A stretch of DNA of 64,000 nucleotides from Lewinellaceae bacterium (GCA_016710765.1 JADJUJ010000017.1:62001-126000), one strand, 5' to 3'; shown: positions 49,951-60,389, counted from the first letter of the stretch. The notes: generated by a model from the letters alone, not told the origin. Translations and numbers: made by a program.

Positions 49951-50865
49951 ATGGCAGATTCACACGGACATCACCACCACCACGGACCGCTGACGGAGCA
50001 GGTCAACAAGGCCTTTGTTTGGGGAATTGGCCTGAACCTGTTGTTTGTTATCGTGGAAGCGGCCGCCGGGTGGTATGCCGATTCGCTTGCCCTGCTCACT
50101 GATGCAGGACACAACCTCAGCGACGTTGGAGCGCTAGGCCTTTCATTGCTGGCTTTCCGACTGGCACGTGTTCAACCCAATTCCCAATACTCCTATGGTT
50201 ACCGAAAGTTTACTGTTTTGGCATCGCTGGCCAACGGTTTGTTGTTGTTGCTTGCGGTAGGCGCCATCGGATGGGAAGCCATTCACCGATTATCCACGCC
50301 TCCTGAAGTACCCGGTAACACCGTCGCCCTGGTGGCAGGCATTGGCATTTTGATCAATACTTTTACTGCATGGCTATTTTTCCATGATCGCGACAAAGAC
50401 CTGAATATTAAAGGCGCTTATTTGCACCTGGCTGCAGATGCAGCTGTCTCCGTTGCCGTTGTGGGTGCAGGCCTCACCATGCAATACACGGGCTGGCGCT
50501 GGATTGACCCCGCCATCAGTTTTGGGGTTTTAGCCGTGATTTTATGGAGTACCTGGGGATTGTTGCGCGACAGCATCCGATTGTCATTAGATGGTGTTCC
50601 GCCCAATGTTCAGGTGGCAAAAATACGGGAAGCAGCGAATGGGGTGTCCAGCATAAAGGACATTCACCACATACATGTGTGGGCCATGAGTACCACTGAA
50701 ACAGCGCTTACCGCACACATCGTGGTGCGGGATGATCTCAGCCCGGCGCTGCTTAGTAGCACGAAACATGAATTCCGGCATGCCTTGGAACATTTGGGCA
50801 TTCAGCATGCCACCCTGGAAGTAGAGTGTGAATCGGAAGATTGCGGTTCGGAAGATTGCGGCTAA
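49951..50865 (+). CDS. Cation diffusion facilitator (Zn/Co/Cd exporter)
   Basis: 304 residues, six membrane helices. His-rich cytoplasmic N-terminus (HGHHHHHGP), metal-site residues in DAGHNLSD (helix 2) and HLAADAAVS (helix 5), and a C-terminal ferredoxin-like cytoplasmic domain with HHIHVWAMST; ends in SEDCGSEDCG, an unusual Cys/Asp/Glu tail. The pattern is that of CzcD/ZitB exporters. Last gene of the metal island. Confidence 0.93.
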   Translation: MADSHGHHHHHGPLTEQVNKAFVWGIGLNLLFVIVEAAAGWYADSLALLTDAGHNLSDVGALGLSLLAFRLARVQPNSQYSYGYRKFTVLASLANGLLLLLAVGAIGWEAIHRLSTPPEVPGNTVALVAGIGILINTFTAWLFFHDRDKDLNIKGAYLHLAADAAVSVAVVGAGLTMQYTGWRWIDPAISFGVLAVILWSTWGLLRDSIRLSLDGVPPNVQVAKIREAANGVSSIKDIHHIHVWAMSTTETALTAHIVVRDDLSPALLSSTKHEFRHALEHLGIQHATLEVECESEDCGSEDCG

Positions 50866-50911
50866 CAAAGCCGAAAAAACAGGGTTTTGGAAACACGGCT
50901 TTCCAAGTGCG

Positions 50912-51280
50912 CTAAAAATTATCCATGCTTTCCAGAGCCTCCCGTTGTGCCTTTTTGAGTGTTTTTACGACGCACGCGTAGGAATGGTCAACGAGTTGAT
51001 AGAGCAACTCAGCTGGCAATTCCCCGGATTCAAAGGCAACAGTATTCCAGTTTGCCTTGTTCATATGCCATCCGGGCTGAACAGCATCGTAACGCTCCCG
51101 CAGTTCTATGGCAAAATCGGGATTGCATTTCAGGTTAACTTTAAATTCTGGAGCATCCAGTCCTGTAATGGCGAATATTTTACCCATCACCCGCAAACAA
51201 AGGGTTACTTCATCAAAGGGAAAATCCTCAGAGGTTCCTTTTTTAGACAAAGCATAACTGCGAAATTGCTCGATGTGCAT
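50912..51280 (-). CDS. MmcQ/YjbR-family DNA-binding-like protein
   Basis: 122 residues. YjbR fold marks: MHIEQFRSYALSKKGTSEDFPF, LCLRVMGKIFAITGL, FKVNLKCNPDFAIELRERYD and GWHMNKANWNTVAFESGEL (the longer blocks run on). Cytoplasmic; function unsettled, with a CyaY-like fold. Convergent with the CDF gene; probably on its own or with the kinase gene upstream. Confidence 0.88.
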   Translation of the reverse strand: MHIEQFRSYALSKKGTSEDFPFDEVTLCLRVMGKIFAITGLDAPEFKVNLKCNPDFAIELRERYDAVQPGWHMNKANWNTVAFESGELPAELLYQLVDHSYACVVKTLKKAQREALESMDNF

Positions 51281-51351
51281 AAGCCAATGTTTAGGATAGG
51301 GCGCCAGGGGCGGGCTCAGTAAAGGCCGTTGCCCAAACAGACAAAAATGGT

Positions 51352-52002
51352 TTAGAACAGTCCGTTGAGTTCGGCATTTACCATTTCTACTACTTTCGCT
51401 GAGTCTTCAGGTTTGTTCTGAAAGTCCAGATTGTCGACATTGATGATCAACAACCGGCCTGCGTTGTAACTGCTGATCCAGTTGTCGTACCGCTCATTGA
51501 GTCGTTTCAGGTATTCCAGGCTGATGCTGCCCTCGTAATCTCTACCGCGCATCTGAATATGCTCCACCAGGGTAGGAATCCCTGATTTCAGGTAAATAAG
51601 CAAATCGGGTGGCTTGATTTGAGACACGATGGATTGGAAAAGGTTGGTATAGTTTTCAAAATCCCGGCGTTCCATCAATCCCATGTCCGATAAGTTTGGG
51701 GCAAAAATATAGGCATCCTCAAAGATAGTTCGATCCTGAATGACCGTTCGGTTACCCTGCTGAATGCGTAAAATCTGTTGGTAACGACTGGAAAGAAAAA
51801 ACACCTGCAAGTTAAACGACCAGCGTTTCATGTCGAGGTAGAAATCCGATAAGTAGGGATTGTTTTCTGTGTTTTCATAATGAACTTCCCACCCGAAATG
51901 CCGGGCAAGCAATTCACTAAGGGTGGTTTTTCCCGCTCCGATGTTGCCTGCAATGGCGACATGTTTGATAATCGTTCGTTCGTTCGGCAAACTTGAGATC
52001 AT
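51352..52002 (-). CDS. Deoxynucleoside (deoxyadenosine/deoxyguanosine) kinase
   Basis: 216 residues from the ATG at 52002 (MISSLPNERTII). P-loop GNIGAGKTT, DRTIFEDAYIFA (DRS-type motif), RGRDYEGSISLEYL lid arginines. Salvages deoxynucleosides with ATP. Earlier ATGs exist but the conserved part begins near the P-loop. The 5' gap to gatC is about 149 bases and divergent. Confidence 0.92.
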   Translation of the reverse strand: MISSLPNERTIIKHVAIAGNIGAGKTTLSELLARHFGWEVHYENTENNPYLSDFYLDMKRWSFNLQVFFLSSRYQQILRIQQGNRTVIQDRTIFEDAYIFAPNLSDMGLMERRDFENYTNLFQSIVSQIKPPDLLIYLKSGIPTLVEHIQMRGRDYEGSISLEYLKRLNERYDNWISSYNAGRLLIINVDNLDFQNKPEDSAKVVEMVNAELNGLF

Positions 52003-52151
52003 TCCTGTACTTTTGTGTGTGGCGAAGTTAGCAGTTCCCTTGTACCTTAACACAAAGGAAACGGCTTTTTTTTCCTAACATTTTTGAACCGTTCAACGAA
52101 TAGAACGGTACTTTAGCCGATCAGTACTACCCCAACATCTATCCTTTTTCC

Positions 52152-52439
52152 ATGGAAGTCAATAAAGTACTTATTTCGAAACTTGAAAAACTGGCACGGC
52201 TCCAACTCGAAGATACCGAAAGGGAACGCTTGCAAACCGATTTGGGAAAAATGCTGGATTTAGTGGAGCAATTGCGGGAACTGCCTACTGATGGCGTTGC
52301 ACCATTGATTTACCTCAATGCGCAGCAAAACGTATTTCGCGAAGACCTACCCATTCCATCCAGTCCTGTTCAACAAGCCCTTCGCAACGCGCCCGATCAC
52401 GATGATCAGTACTTCAGGGTACCCAAAGTGATCATCTAA
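52152..52439 (+). CDS. gatC: Aspartyl/glutamyl-tRNA amidotransferase subunit C
   Basis: 95 residues. GatC wraps around GatA and joins it to GatB in the complex that makes Gln-tRNA (and Asn-tRNA) from mischarged tRNA. Family marks: LEKLARLQLEDTERERLQ, DLGKMLDLVEQLREL and REDLP, ending DDQYFRVPKVI. First gene of a plus-strand run gatC, small membrane protein, lolD-like. Confidence 0.93.
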   Translation: MEVNKVLISKLEKLARLQLEDTERERLQTDLGKMLDLVEQLRELPTDGVAPLIYLNAQQNVFREDLPIPSSPVQQALRNAPDHDDQYFRVPKVII

Positions 52440-52478
52440 CTTTTTGGAACAGCCTTTTTTTCATAAATGACCAACAAC

Positions 52479-52664
52479 ATGCCAGAACCTACTGCAAATC
52501 GTTCAAAAGTGCTTTACTGGGTGGCCATCCTCGCGGTGACCGCCATTTTGGTGTACTTCATTGGCCAAAAATTATTTCCTGATATGGTACAGGCCGTTGC
52601 CGGCCTGATCGCAGGATGCCTTGCAGTAGTAACCGGTTTATTTTTTAAAAAACGCCGTTCCTAA
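52479..52664 (+). CDS. Small two-helix membrane protein
   Basis: 61 residues from ATG 52479 (MPEPTANRSKVLYW); an ATG four codons earlier is also possible. Two hydrophobic segments: LYWVAILAVTAILVYFIG and ALIAGCLAVVTGLFF-like, ending KKRRS. No family recognised. It is closely spaced (about 20-40 bases) between gatC and the ABC ATPase gene, so probably in their operon. Confidence 0.6.
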   Translation: MPEPTANRSKVLYWVAILAVTAILVYFIGQKLFPDMVQAVAGLIAGCLAVVTGLFFKKRRS

Positions 52665-52685
52665 ACCGTTCCTAAAAATCTACAC

Positions 52686-53396
52686 ATGCTGATTTCCATT
52701 CAGAACCTGAACAAAACCTACATCATGGGCACCGAAATAGTGGAGGCGCTCAAAGATGTATCGCTTAACATAGAACGCAATGAATACGTCGCACTCATGG
52801 GGCCATCGGGTAGCGGAAAATCGACACTCATGAACCTGCTCGGCTGTCTCGACTCCCCGACGCATGGGCAGTACAGTCTGAATGATATTGAGGTGAGCAC
52901 CATGGATGACAGCGAACTTGCGGAGGTTCGGAACAAACAAATCGGGTTTATATTCCAGACTTTTAACCTGTTGCCCCGGCTTTCTGCACTGGAAAACGTT
53001 GCCCTACCCCTTATTTATGCCGGCTACAGCAAGGAAGACCGATTGGCTAAAGCACAAAAAGTGCTGGAATCCGTTGGCCTTGGCGACCGGGTGCACCACA
53101 AACCCAATGAATTATCGGGTGGACAACGGCAGCGGGTTGCGGTTGCCCGAGCACTCGTTAACGACCCTGCCATTATTCTGGCGGATGAGCCCACAGGCAA
53201 CCTGGATTCCAAAACTTCTTATGAAATCATGGCACTTTTCCAGGAAATCCATAGAGCGGGCAATACGGTTATTGTTGTAACCCACGAGAACGACATTGCC
53301 CAACATGCACACCGTATTGTAAGGCTTCGCGATGGTTTGATCGAAACCGACGAGCAAAACCAGAATATTATTCAGGTAAGCCTCGAAAATGTCTGA
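52686..53396 (+). CDS. ABC transporter ATP-binding protein (LolD/MacB type)
   Basis: 236 residues. Walker A GPSGSGKST, Q-loop FIFQTFNLLPRLS, signature LSGGQRQRVAVARAL, Walker B IILADEPTGNLD and H-loop VTHENDIA. TYIMGTEIVEALKDV at the start and LGCLDSPTHGQY are typical of the LolD/FtsE/MacB group. No permease gene lies beside it, so the partner is elsewhere; lipoprotein release or peptide export are both possible. Follows the small membrane protein by 21 bases. Confidence 0.9.
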   Translation: MLISIQNLNKTYIMGTEIVEALKDVSLNIERNEYVALMGPSGSGKSTLMNLLGCLDSPTHGQYSLNDIEVSTMDDSELAEVRNKQIGFIFQTFNLLPRLSALENVALPLIYAGYSKEDRLAKAQKVLESVGLGDRVHHKPNELSGGQRQRVAVARALVNDPAIILADEPTGNLDSKTSYEIMALFQEIHRAGNTVIVVTHENDIAQHAHRIVRLRDGLIETDEQNQNIIQVSLENV

Positions 53397-53552
53397 TGCT
53401 GCAGTGACTTTATTGGGGTGATGCGTCCAAAAAACGCCTGTTGAAATACAATTTGTTTCTTTTCTCTTACCTTCACTTTATATTTTAAGCGAAAACATAA
53501 TCGAATCGCGTATTTTGCACACTGAACCAAATCATCTATTAATTGAAGTAAC

Positions 53553-54985
53553 ATGAAGCACCTAATCTTTACTTTCTGTATCATTTTCAGCCTGCTGCTG
53601 TTGGTTTCTTCCGCAGAAGCCCAGTCCAGGAATAGTGTAGCCTTTCGCTTCACCGCACACAACTACACCTATCCGCTTGGCGGCGACAATTTTAAGGTTG
53701 GCGATATTTATCGCGTGATTGATGGGAAAGGAATGGAATTCACCTATTACAACCAACTTTCCAACCACTTCTCGCTTGGTGTACCCCTCAAACTGGCTGC
53801 CGTAGAATTAACCAATAGCAATACCGGCTTTCGCCGTGAGGAAGCATTGGGCAACGTGGACCTCATTTTACAATACCAATTGTTTAAGCCCAATACTTAT
53901 GTCATCAATCCTTACCTCAACGGCGGATTGGGTAGCGAGTACCTCTTTAACAGCAAGGACTTTAATGCCAGCTTTCCGCTGGGACTGGGTGTGAACATCA
54001 AACTGATGGACAATATCTTTGTCACCCTACAAACCCAGGCGCGCTTCAGCAGTGCACACGACGGTTGGCAGCATGGCGCCGGTTTGCAATTTGTTATGGG
54101 TGGAACACCTAAAGAAGAAATGCCTTCCGACCGCGACGGCGACGGCATCACCGATGCCATGGATGCCTGCCCGGATCAGGCCGGCCCCACCAGCACCCAG
54201 GGTTGCCCGGATGCCGACGGCGATGGCATTGCCGATAAAGATGATGCTTGCCCCAACGATAAAGGCATTGCTGCTTTCAATGGCTGCCCCGATACCGATG
54301 GCGACGGCATCATGGACAAAGAAGACGATTGCCCCACCGTGAAAGGTGTTGCCGCTTTTAAAGGTTGCCCAGATACAGATGGTGATGGCATCCAGGATAA
54401 AGACGACAAATGCCCGCGCGAAGCTGGGCCTGTATCCACAGGAGGTTGCCCCGACCGCGATGGTGATGGTGTTGCAGATAAAGATGACGCCTGCCCGGAT
54501 AAGAAAGGTGACCCGAACCACAAAGGCTGCCCTGATACCGATAAAGACGGTGTTTACGACGATGTAGACCGTTGTGTAGACCAGGCAGGACCAGCAAGCA
54601 ACAATGGTTGCCCAGAGATTACCAAGGCCGAACGCGCAACCGTAGAACTGGCCATCCGTCAGGTACAATTTGAAACAGGTAAAGCCACCTTGTTGTCCAA
54701 TTCATTGCCGGTATTGGACAACATCGCCGACATCCTGAAAAAATACGACTACTATAACCTTGCCATCAGCGGGCATACCGATGATGTAGGCGATGATGCG
54801 AAAAACATGGCCCTGTCTAAAGATCGCGCCAAAGCATGTTTCGACTACCTGGTATCGAAAGGCGTAGCCGCTTCCCGCATGAGTTCTGAAGGTTTTGGTG
54901 AAACCAAACCAGTTGCCGACAACAAAACAGCAGCCGGTCGCGCACAAAACCGCCGCACCGATTTGATTTGCAAATGCAAAAATAA
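53553..54985 (+). CDS. OmpA-family outer-membrane protein with thrombospondin type 3 repeats (end slips frame)
   Basis: About 476 residues. Signal peptide (IIFSLLLLVSSAEAQ), an eight-stranded beta-barrel-like domain to ~residue 185, then six or seven TSP3 calcium-binding repeats (DRDGDGITD, DADGDGIADKDDACP) to about residue 350, and a C-terminal OmpA domain (ISGHTDDVGDDAKN, NRRTDLICKC) that binds peptidoglycan. The unshifted frame runs on through the terminator; with A6 in place of A5 at 54977-54982 it stops at 54983-54985. A strong terminator follows at 55010. Confidence 0.9.
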
Positions 54986-55009
54986 TTTGCTGCATTTGCC
55001 AAACTTAAA

Positions 55010-55045
55010 ACACCATCCGGATACATGTCCGGATGGTGTTTTTTT
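55010..55045 (+). terminator. Rho-independent terminator of the OmpA-family gene
   Basis: ACACCATCCGGA (55010-55021) pairs perfectly with TCCGGATGGTGT (55028-55039), six-base loop, followed by TTTTTTT. It lies 25 bases after the restored stop of the OmpA gene. Confidence 0.92.
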
Positions 55046-55396
55046 ATGACCCCGTAGAAAGCCCTTTGAACCCAGTACTGTCAACCATCGCTGCGGGGGC
55101 TTTACCCATATCAAACCGCATTGGTTGCCGCTACCAACTGACTCATCTGACATTTTGATTCATCAAGAAGTGGGTGAGGCACTAAATCATTGATGGTATG
55201 AACGTCTCTTTGGGACGAATACTTTGTTGCGCCTCAGTCCTGTAGAGCCCGTTACAATCCCTCGCTACGCCTTGCCTAAGCCCAAAACAAGCTGCTCAAA
55301 TCATCAACAACTTAGTGCCGCCAATAGCAGCGGGTGGCTTTTTTAAAGTCGTTCGTTTTGCCTGGGCAGCTTACAAGACGTCCTGTTCCAGACACT
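55046..55396. other. Intergenic stretch without a recognisable gene
   Basis: 350 bases between two terminators. No ORF with a good start and no tRNA. A weak GCCGCC/GGTGGC hairpin with T6 ends near 55347. Possibly the remnant of a mobile element, but I found no inverted ends or transposase motif to support that. Confidence 0.4.
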
Positions 55397-55434
55397 AAAA
55401 CAGCCCGCGCCGTGCAAATGCTCGGGGCGGGCTG
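55397..55434 (-). terminator. Rho-independent terminator of the tlpA-like gene
   Basis: On the minus strand CAGCCCGC (55434-55427) pairs with GCGGGCTG (55408-55401), then TTTT. It lies 41 bases after the stop of the thioredoxin gene at 55475. Confidence 0.7.
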
Positions 55435-55474
55435 CGTATGCTGCTAGCGTCAGCGACCTACAATTGTGATCTTA

Positions 55475-56548
55475 TCAAAGAGATTTCTGAAGTTCGCTTT
55501 CCAAACGATCACGGGGGTTGAGCGCTAGGATTTTCCCATCGCGGCCGATCAGGAACGTTTGAGGAATCGATCTTACGCCATAAACGGCTGCCGGTCCACT
55601 TTTCCAACCCTGCAGGTCGCTGACATGGTTGTCCCACAACAAGCCGTCTTTTTCAATCGCCGCAACCCACTTGTCTTTTTGACCTGGGTTATCCAGTGAA
55701 ACACTGAATACTTCAAATCCTTGTCCTTTGTATTTGTTGTAAACCTCTACCACGTGGGGGTTTTCCCGGCGGCAGGGGCCACACCAGCTGGCCCAAAAGT
55801 CGAGCAATACAATTTTGCCGCGCAGGTCGGAGAGTTTATGCGTTTTGCCATCCGGACCTGGCAGTTCAATATCAGGGGCCATTTCACCTACTTTAATACC
55901 TTGTCCGCCCTGCGCTTGCGCGAGTTGCGTGTCCAGCGTAGAAACGATATTGGCAAAATCCGTGGCGTATTTTGAACCAGGCATCGCATCATTAAGGCCT
56001 TTAGAAGCCGCTTTAAACTCATCAACGAAACTGGCAGCATCGCGACCCAGCAGCTGCACGGTGAAAAATGCAGTCATCAAAGGACTACAGCTTTTTTCAG
56101 CGATATAGTTTTTCACCTGATCGCCGGCAGTAAACTGGTTGGTATACAAACCTTTGACCATATTGGTATAGCAGGTAGCGGTTTCAGAGCCCGTAAAGGC
56201 CACCTCCATACGATCCATGGTATTCAGCTCGCCTGTAACGGCAACTTCAGATTCCTTACCATCAAGCATGAAATACATTTTTTTAGCGCCAACGGTAAGC
56301 GTATAGAGTCCGGGCACAAATGCTTGCTTGAGATCGAAGGTAAAGTTACCGTTCGCATCGCAGCTGACCCGGCCCAACTCCTGGGTTGTGCGATCAAAAA
56401 AGGCCTGCTCCAGAACAGTTTGCAAATTAGCACCACCAGCAATAGTGCCCTTGAACACGGGCATATCGCTTTTGCTACCACCACTGCAAGCGGTATTCAC
56501 AAAGAAAACCGGCAGCATTAAGAGAATAAAATACTTTATACTTTTCAT
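55475..56548 (-). CDS. TlpA/ResA-like periplasmic thioredoxin with DUF4369 domain
   Basis: 357 residues. Lipoprotein signal (VFFVNTAC), a DUF4369-type N-terminal domain (FKGTIAGGANLQTVLEQ, FTFDLKQAFVPGLYTLTVG), an alpha-helical linker and a C-terminal AhpC/TSA thioredoxin domain with WCGPC in FWASWCGPCRREN and the cis-Pro loop GVRSIPQTFLIG. Typical cell-envelope reductant of Bacteroidota, often used in cytochrome c maturation or stress. Two bases after purL on the same strand, so probably read with it. Confidence 0.9.
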   Translation of the reverse strand: MKSIKYFILLMLPVFFVNTACSGGSKSDMPVFKGTIAGGANLQTVLEQAFFDRTTQELGRVSCDANGNFTFDLKQAFVPGLYTLTVGAKKMYFMLDGKESEVAVTGELNTMDRMEVAFTGSETATCYTNMVKGLYTNQFTAGDQVKNYIAEKSCSPLMTAFFTVQLLGRDAASFVDEFKAASKGLNDAMPGSKYATDFANIVSTLDTQLAQAQGGQGIKVGEMAPDIELPGPDGKTHKLSDLRGKIVLLDFWASWCGPCRRENPHVVEVYNKYKGQGFEVFSVSLDNPGQKDKWVAAIEKDGLLWDNHVSDLQGWKSGPAAVYGVRSIPQTFLIGRDGKILALNPRDRLESELQKSL

Positions 56549-56550
56549 AG

Positions 56551-58781
56551 TTAATTCATTATGTTTTCTAATACTGTGTTATAGGTCTTTTCCCAACTTG
56601 AAATGGGCCCCCAATTTTCATTGTCGACCACCGCTGCGGCGCCCTGCACCACACCGGCTTTTTCAAAAGGAATTTTTTCACTTTCCATAAAACGCTCAAA
56701 TGCGTCCACTTGTTCTGTCCGGATGCTGACAATTACCCTGCTTTGTGCTTCGCCAAAAAGCCAGGCATCTTTTCTGATGCTTTGATTTGACTCCACTGAA
56801 AAACCGAGTTGGCCCGGCATGGCACTTTCCATCAATGCCACAAAAACGCCACCTTCGGAGACATCATGGGCAGATTGCAACAATCCTGCAAGGATGGCTT
56901 TTCGAAGGACTTGTTGCAGCGCAAATTCTTCTTCCAGATCAAAATGCGGACAGTTGCTTTCCGCTATTTGGTGAACTCTACGGAGGTATTCGCTGCTGCC
57001 CAGGTCGTTTCGGCTTTGACCCAGAAGGTAAATACGGTCGCCTGCTGCTTTAAAATTGAGGGTCATGATATTGTCGTAATCTTCTACAAGTCCCAACATA
57101 CCAATAGTAGGTGTTGGATACACGGGAACCACCTTATCTTTAAACGTTGCCTGGTTGTAGAAGCTCACATTCCCACCAGTAACAGGCGTTTCAAACTTCC
57201 GGCAGGCATCGCCCATACCCTTAAGCGCCTGTGCAAACTGGTAGTACACCTCGGGGTTGTAAGGGTTGCCAAAATTGAGGCAATTCGTGATTGCCAAAGG
57301 TTCGCCACCCGCACATACAATATTACGCGCGGCTTCTGCCACGGCAATCATACCGCCTTTGTGGGGGTCGGCATAAACATAGGCTGAGTTGCAGTCGGTC
57401 GTTAGCGCAAGGGCTTTTTTCGTCCCTTTTACATATACCAGGGCTGCATCAGAAGGTGCATTGGTGGTCATCGTGGCGGTACGAACCATAGAATCGTATT
57501 GCTCCGTCACCCAACGTTTGGAGGCAATATTGGGGGAATTCCAAATGGCGGTAGCGGCAGCTTTCAAGTCGGCCGGCGCCGATACTGTTTGGATATCAAA
57601 GGCTGCCAGACGATCGAGGTATTCCGGCCGCTTTTGTTCGCGAACATACACCGGGGCGCCTCCACCCAAAATCAGGCTTTCGGCGGGTACTTCGGCCACC
57701 TTTTCACCATGCCAGTAATATTCCAGCAGGCCACCAGCGGTGGTTTCCCCAATGCGTTCACATGGCAGATCCCATTTTTAAACACTTCAATAATTTCTGC
57801 TTCGCGACCAGGCTTGCATACTATAAGCATGCGCTCCTGGCTTTCTGAGAGCAGAATTTCCCAGGGCTTCATGTTGGCCTGGCGCTGTGGCGCTTTATCC
57901 AGGTCAATGCGCATGCCCACGCCACTTTTTCCGCTCATTTCGGCGGTGGAGCAGGTGATACCGGCAGCTCCCATATCTTGCATGCCAACCAGGGCACCAG
58001 TCTGAATAACCTCCAGGGAAGCCTCCAGCAATAATTTTTCCTGAAACGGATCACCTACCTGAACCGCAGGAAGATCTTGATGACTGTCTTCGGTAAGATC
58101 GGCTGAGGCAAATGTTGCACCGTGGATACCATCCTTCCCCGTAGCAGAACCTACAATAAAAACTGGATTTCCCGGCTCGCCAGCGGTTGCACTAACGGTC
58201 TCACCCGCTTTTACAATACCTGCCGACATAGCATTCACCAGAATATCGTGGTCGTAAGAAGGGTGAAAATAAATTTCGCCACCTACAGTAGGTACGCCAA
58301 AGCAATTGCCGTAATCGCCAATTCCCTTTACCACACCCGAAATCAATTGCCGCATCCGCGGGTTATCGGGGTTGCCAAAGCGAAGGCTGTTGAGCGCCGC
58401 GATGGGGCGGGCGCCCATGGTGAAAATATCGCGGTGAATACCACCAACCCCAGTGGCCGCTCCCTGATAGGGTTCAATAGCGGAGGGGTGGTTATGGCTT
58501 TCAATTTTAAAAGCACAGCCTAGTCCATCTCCAATATCCACCAAACCTGCATTTTCTTCGCCGGCGCCAACCAACAATCGGCCACCACTGCGCGGAAGGG
58601 TTTTAAGTTGCAATATGGAGTTTTTGTAAGAACAGTGCTCGCTCCACATTACGGAATAAACAGAGAGCTCGGTGAAGTTGGGCACGCGACCCAGCACGGC
58701 TTGTATTTTTTCAAATTCTTCGGGGGAAATGCCGAGACTTTTGGCAGTTTCAAGGGTAGGCAGCGGTTCGGCTGAAATCAT
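56551..58781 (-). CDS. purL: Phosphoribosylformylglycinamidine synthase, small-type PurL (frameshifted)
   Basis: Purine biosynthesis enzyme, about 743 residues from the ATG at 58781 (MISAEPLPTLE). Motifs: MWSEHCSYKNS, ESHNHPSAIEPYQGAATGVGGI, GMQDMGAAGI, DVSEGGVFVALMES and the ATP loops. The frame breaks at an A5 run near 57775: with A6 it reads EVFKKWDLPCERIG and continues through TTAGGLLEYYWHGEKVAEVPA. Both halves are normal, so this is one gene. The stop is two bases before the tlpA-like gene. Confidence 0.94.
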
Positions 58782-58978
58782 ATGGATGGGAAACTTTTTT
58801 CGAACAAATGATGCTTGCGCCGCAAAGATACGGCGCAAGCCCGGATAGCACAGTGAAAAAAAGGGGATTAACTTGTAAAAAACACAGAAACAATCCTTGT
58901 GCAGTGGAAAAATGAAGAAATTGGAACATTAATTGCAAATTTCTTAGATTTTTTGTCTTGAACTTAGTTTGCAAGATC

Positions 58979-59764
58979 ATGGAGCATCCTCACGCCACTT
59001 TAACCACCAATGGATTTTCAGAAAACCCCATTGCTACAATTCTGATTGCGACCGTAGCGGGCTTGACCCTCATGATGGCCAGTATCATGGTAGGAATGCC
59101 GATGCTGATCAGCATGGCAGCCCTATTCGGGGGTATTTTTTTGGTCTATGGGTATGGTTCCGGACATATGGAATACCAAATGACCGATTCAGGTATTTAC
59201 CGGAATTTTACGCCCTTTGGGATGCGCTACGGAATTGGAAAAGAACAGGAGCAATTCGTGCCCTGGTCTGAAATCAAATCTTACCGCCTGGAAAAAGATT
59301 TCTCCAGGCAACTTAAAGAAGTGGAAACCCTGCGCATCTACTGTCAGAAACCACCCTTTACTTTATGGATAACCGATCAGAAGGATAAAGCCGCTTTCCG
59401 AATTTTTGCAGACACCTTTGTTGCCTACGCCTCCGGCCAGCCTGTACCGGCTTCGCCTTCCCTGCCAATGCCTCAGGCATTTACTCCTATGGTTTCCGCT
59501 GCTGCCGATGCTCCCATTACACGGGAAACCCGGTCCCCGCACCCCATACAGCAAAAAGGCATTGTGCGAAAACCGGGCTTTTATAAAACCATTTGGGCCA
59601 AGTTGCTGACGATGTTTTTTGCCGTGTTCTCCCTGGTCATGCTACTGCTGCTGTTTAGTGGTAGTTTGTCGTGGACCAGCGCTTTTCGCTTGCTGGTTTT
59701 TATCCTTCCAGGAACGGCCTATATGGTGTGGAGAAGTTTCCTGAAACAAGAAAACATCCCATAA
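58979..59764 (+). CDS. Membrane protein of unknown function
   Basis: 261 residues from ATG 58979 (MEHPHATLTTNGFS). Two N-terminal membrane helices (LIATVAGLTLMMASIMVG and ISMAALFGGIFLVYGY), a cytoplasmic middle with FVPWSEIKSYRLEKDFSRQL, like a PH/DUF-type domain, and two C-terminal helices (LTMFFAVFSLVMLLLLF). Divergent from purL. The family is not recognised. Followed by a dense cluster of palindromic repeats. Confidence 0.65.
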   Translation: MEHPHATLTTNGFSENPIATILIATVAGLTLMMASIMVGMPMLISMAALFGGIFLVYGYGSGHMEYQMTDSGIYRNFTPFGMRYGIGKEQEQFVPWSEIKSYRLEKDFSRQLKEVETLRIYCQKPPFTLWITDQKDKAAFRIFADTFVAYASGQPVPASPSLPMPQAFTPMVSAAADAPITRETRSPHPIQQKGIVRKPGFYKTIWAKLLTMFFAVFSLVMLLLLFSGSLSWTSAFRLLVFILPGTAYMVWRSFLKQENIP

Positions 59765-59782
59765 TAGTTCATCTTGATCTTT

Positions 59783-60384
59783 AGCAACGTGTCGGAAATA
59801 ACTTTCCGGATTTGGGGTGCAGGTTTTGTGTGCTGACAAGACGTCAAAACAGGCGTGTAGTACATTACATTAACGTGAGTTTTGGATAGAGTTTCCGATT
59901 ACATGAAAAAGGATTTCCGATTTCCGATTACATGAATTCCGATTGTTGATTGGATTTGAAATTTATGATTTGGGAAAACAGCACGAAGTCATTTCAAATA
60001 AATACCACGTATAGGTACGGGTTTCGAGACAATCATAATTCAAAAATCTTAAATCCAATCAACAATCGGAATTCATGTAATCGGAAATCGGAAATAAATC
60101 TTAATATTCCATTATGCCAATTTTGGAGCCTTAAACCCAATTTTTTGTTTCCTGAAGACCCCACTGTACGCTGAACGTAGGTCTTACTTATAGCGGGTAC
60201 CTATTTCGCAGATATTTTGCCTTCGGCAAAATGAGGATTCGAAGTTGTTACTATTGCTTTTTGGCCTGTGAGACAACTTATTTTGAAAAACCTATCCAAA
60301 ATTCACATTACATTACTGTTTTGGCAACGCAGGCAGCGCTCAAAAAGTGCCGCCAAATTGGAAAGTTATTTCCGACACGTTGCT
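59783..60384. mobile_element. ~600-bp palindromic element with 25-bp terminal inverted repeats
   Basis: The 25-base arms at 59783-59807 and 60360-60384 are perfect reverse complements (core AGCAACGTGTCGG and its complement). Further inside, ATTTTGGATAG segments and ACATTA-rich stretches also pair. No ORF fits a transposase. The outline is that of a non-autonomous MITE. A second palindrome (59913-60095) is nested inside. Confidence 0.65.
59913..60095. repeat. Nested palindrome with perfect 45-bp arms
   Basis: Arms at 59913-59957 and 60051-60095 are perfect reverse complements, 93 bases apart. Left arm starts ATTTCCGATTTCCGATTACA. The spacer near the arms also partly pairs (TTTGAAATTTATGAT / ATCATAATTCAAA), so the fold is even longer. 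No gene inside. Probably a later insertion into the larger element. Confidence 0.7.
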
Positions 60385-60389
60385 TAAGG

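Noticed and set aside
54027..54668. 213-codon minus-strand ORF opposite the OmpA-family gene
   Set aside because: Antisense to the TSP3 repeats, whose GATGGCGAT pattern keeps the reverse frame open; low complexity, no start context.
55050..55400. Transposase remnant
   Set aside because: No conserved DDE-like segment or terminal repeats could be identified by eye.
56551..58838. Split PurL subunits (PurL1/PurL2)
   Set aside because: One extra A at ~57775 restores continuous small-type PurL with a conserved KKWDLP junction.
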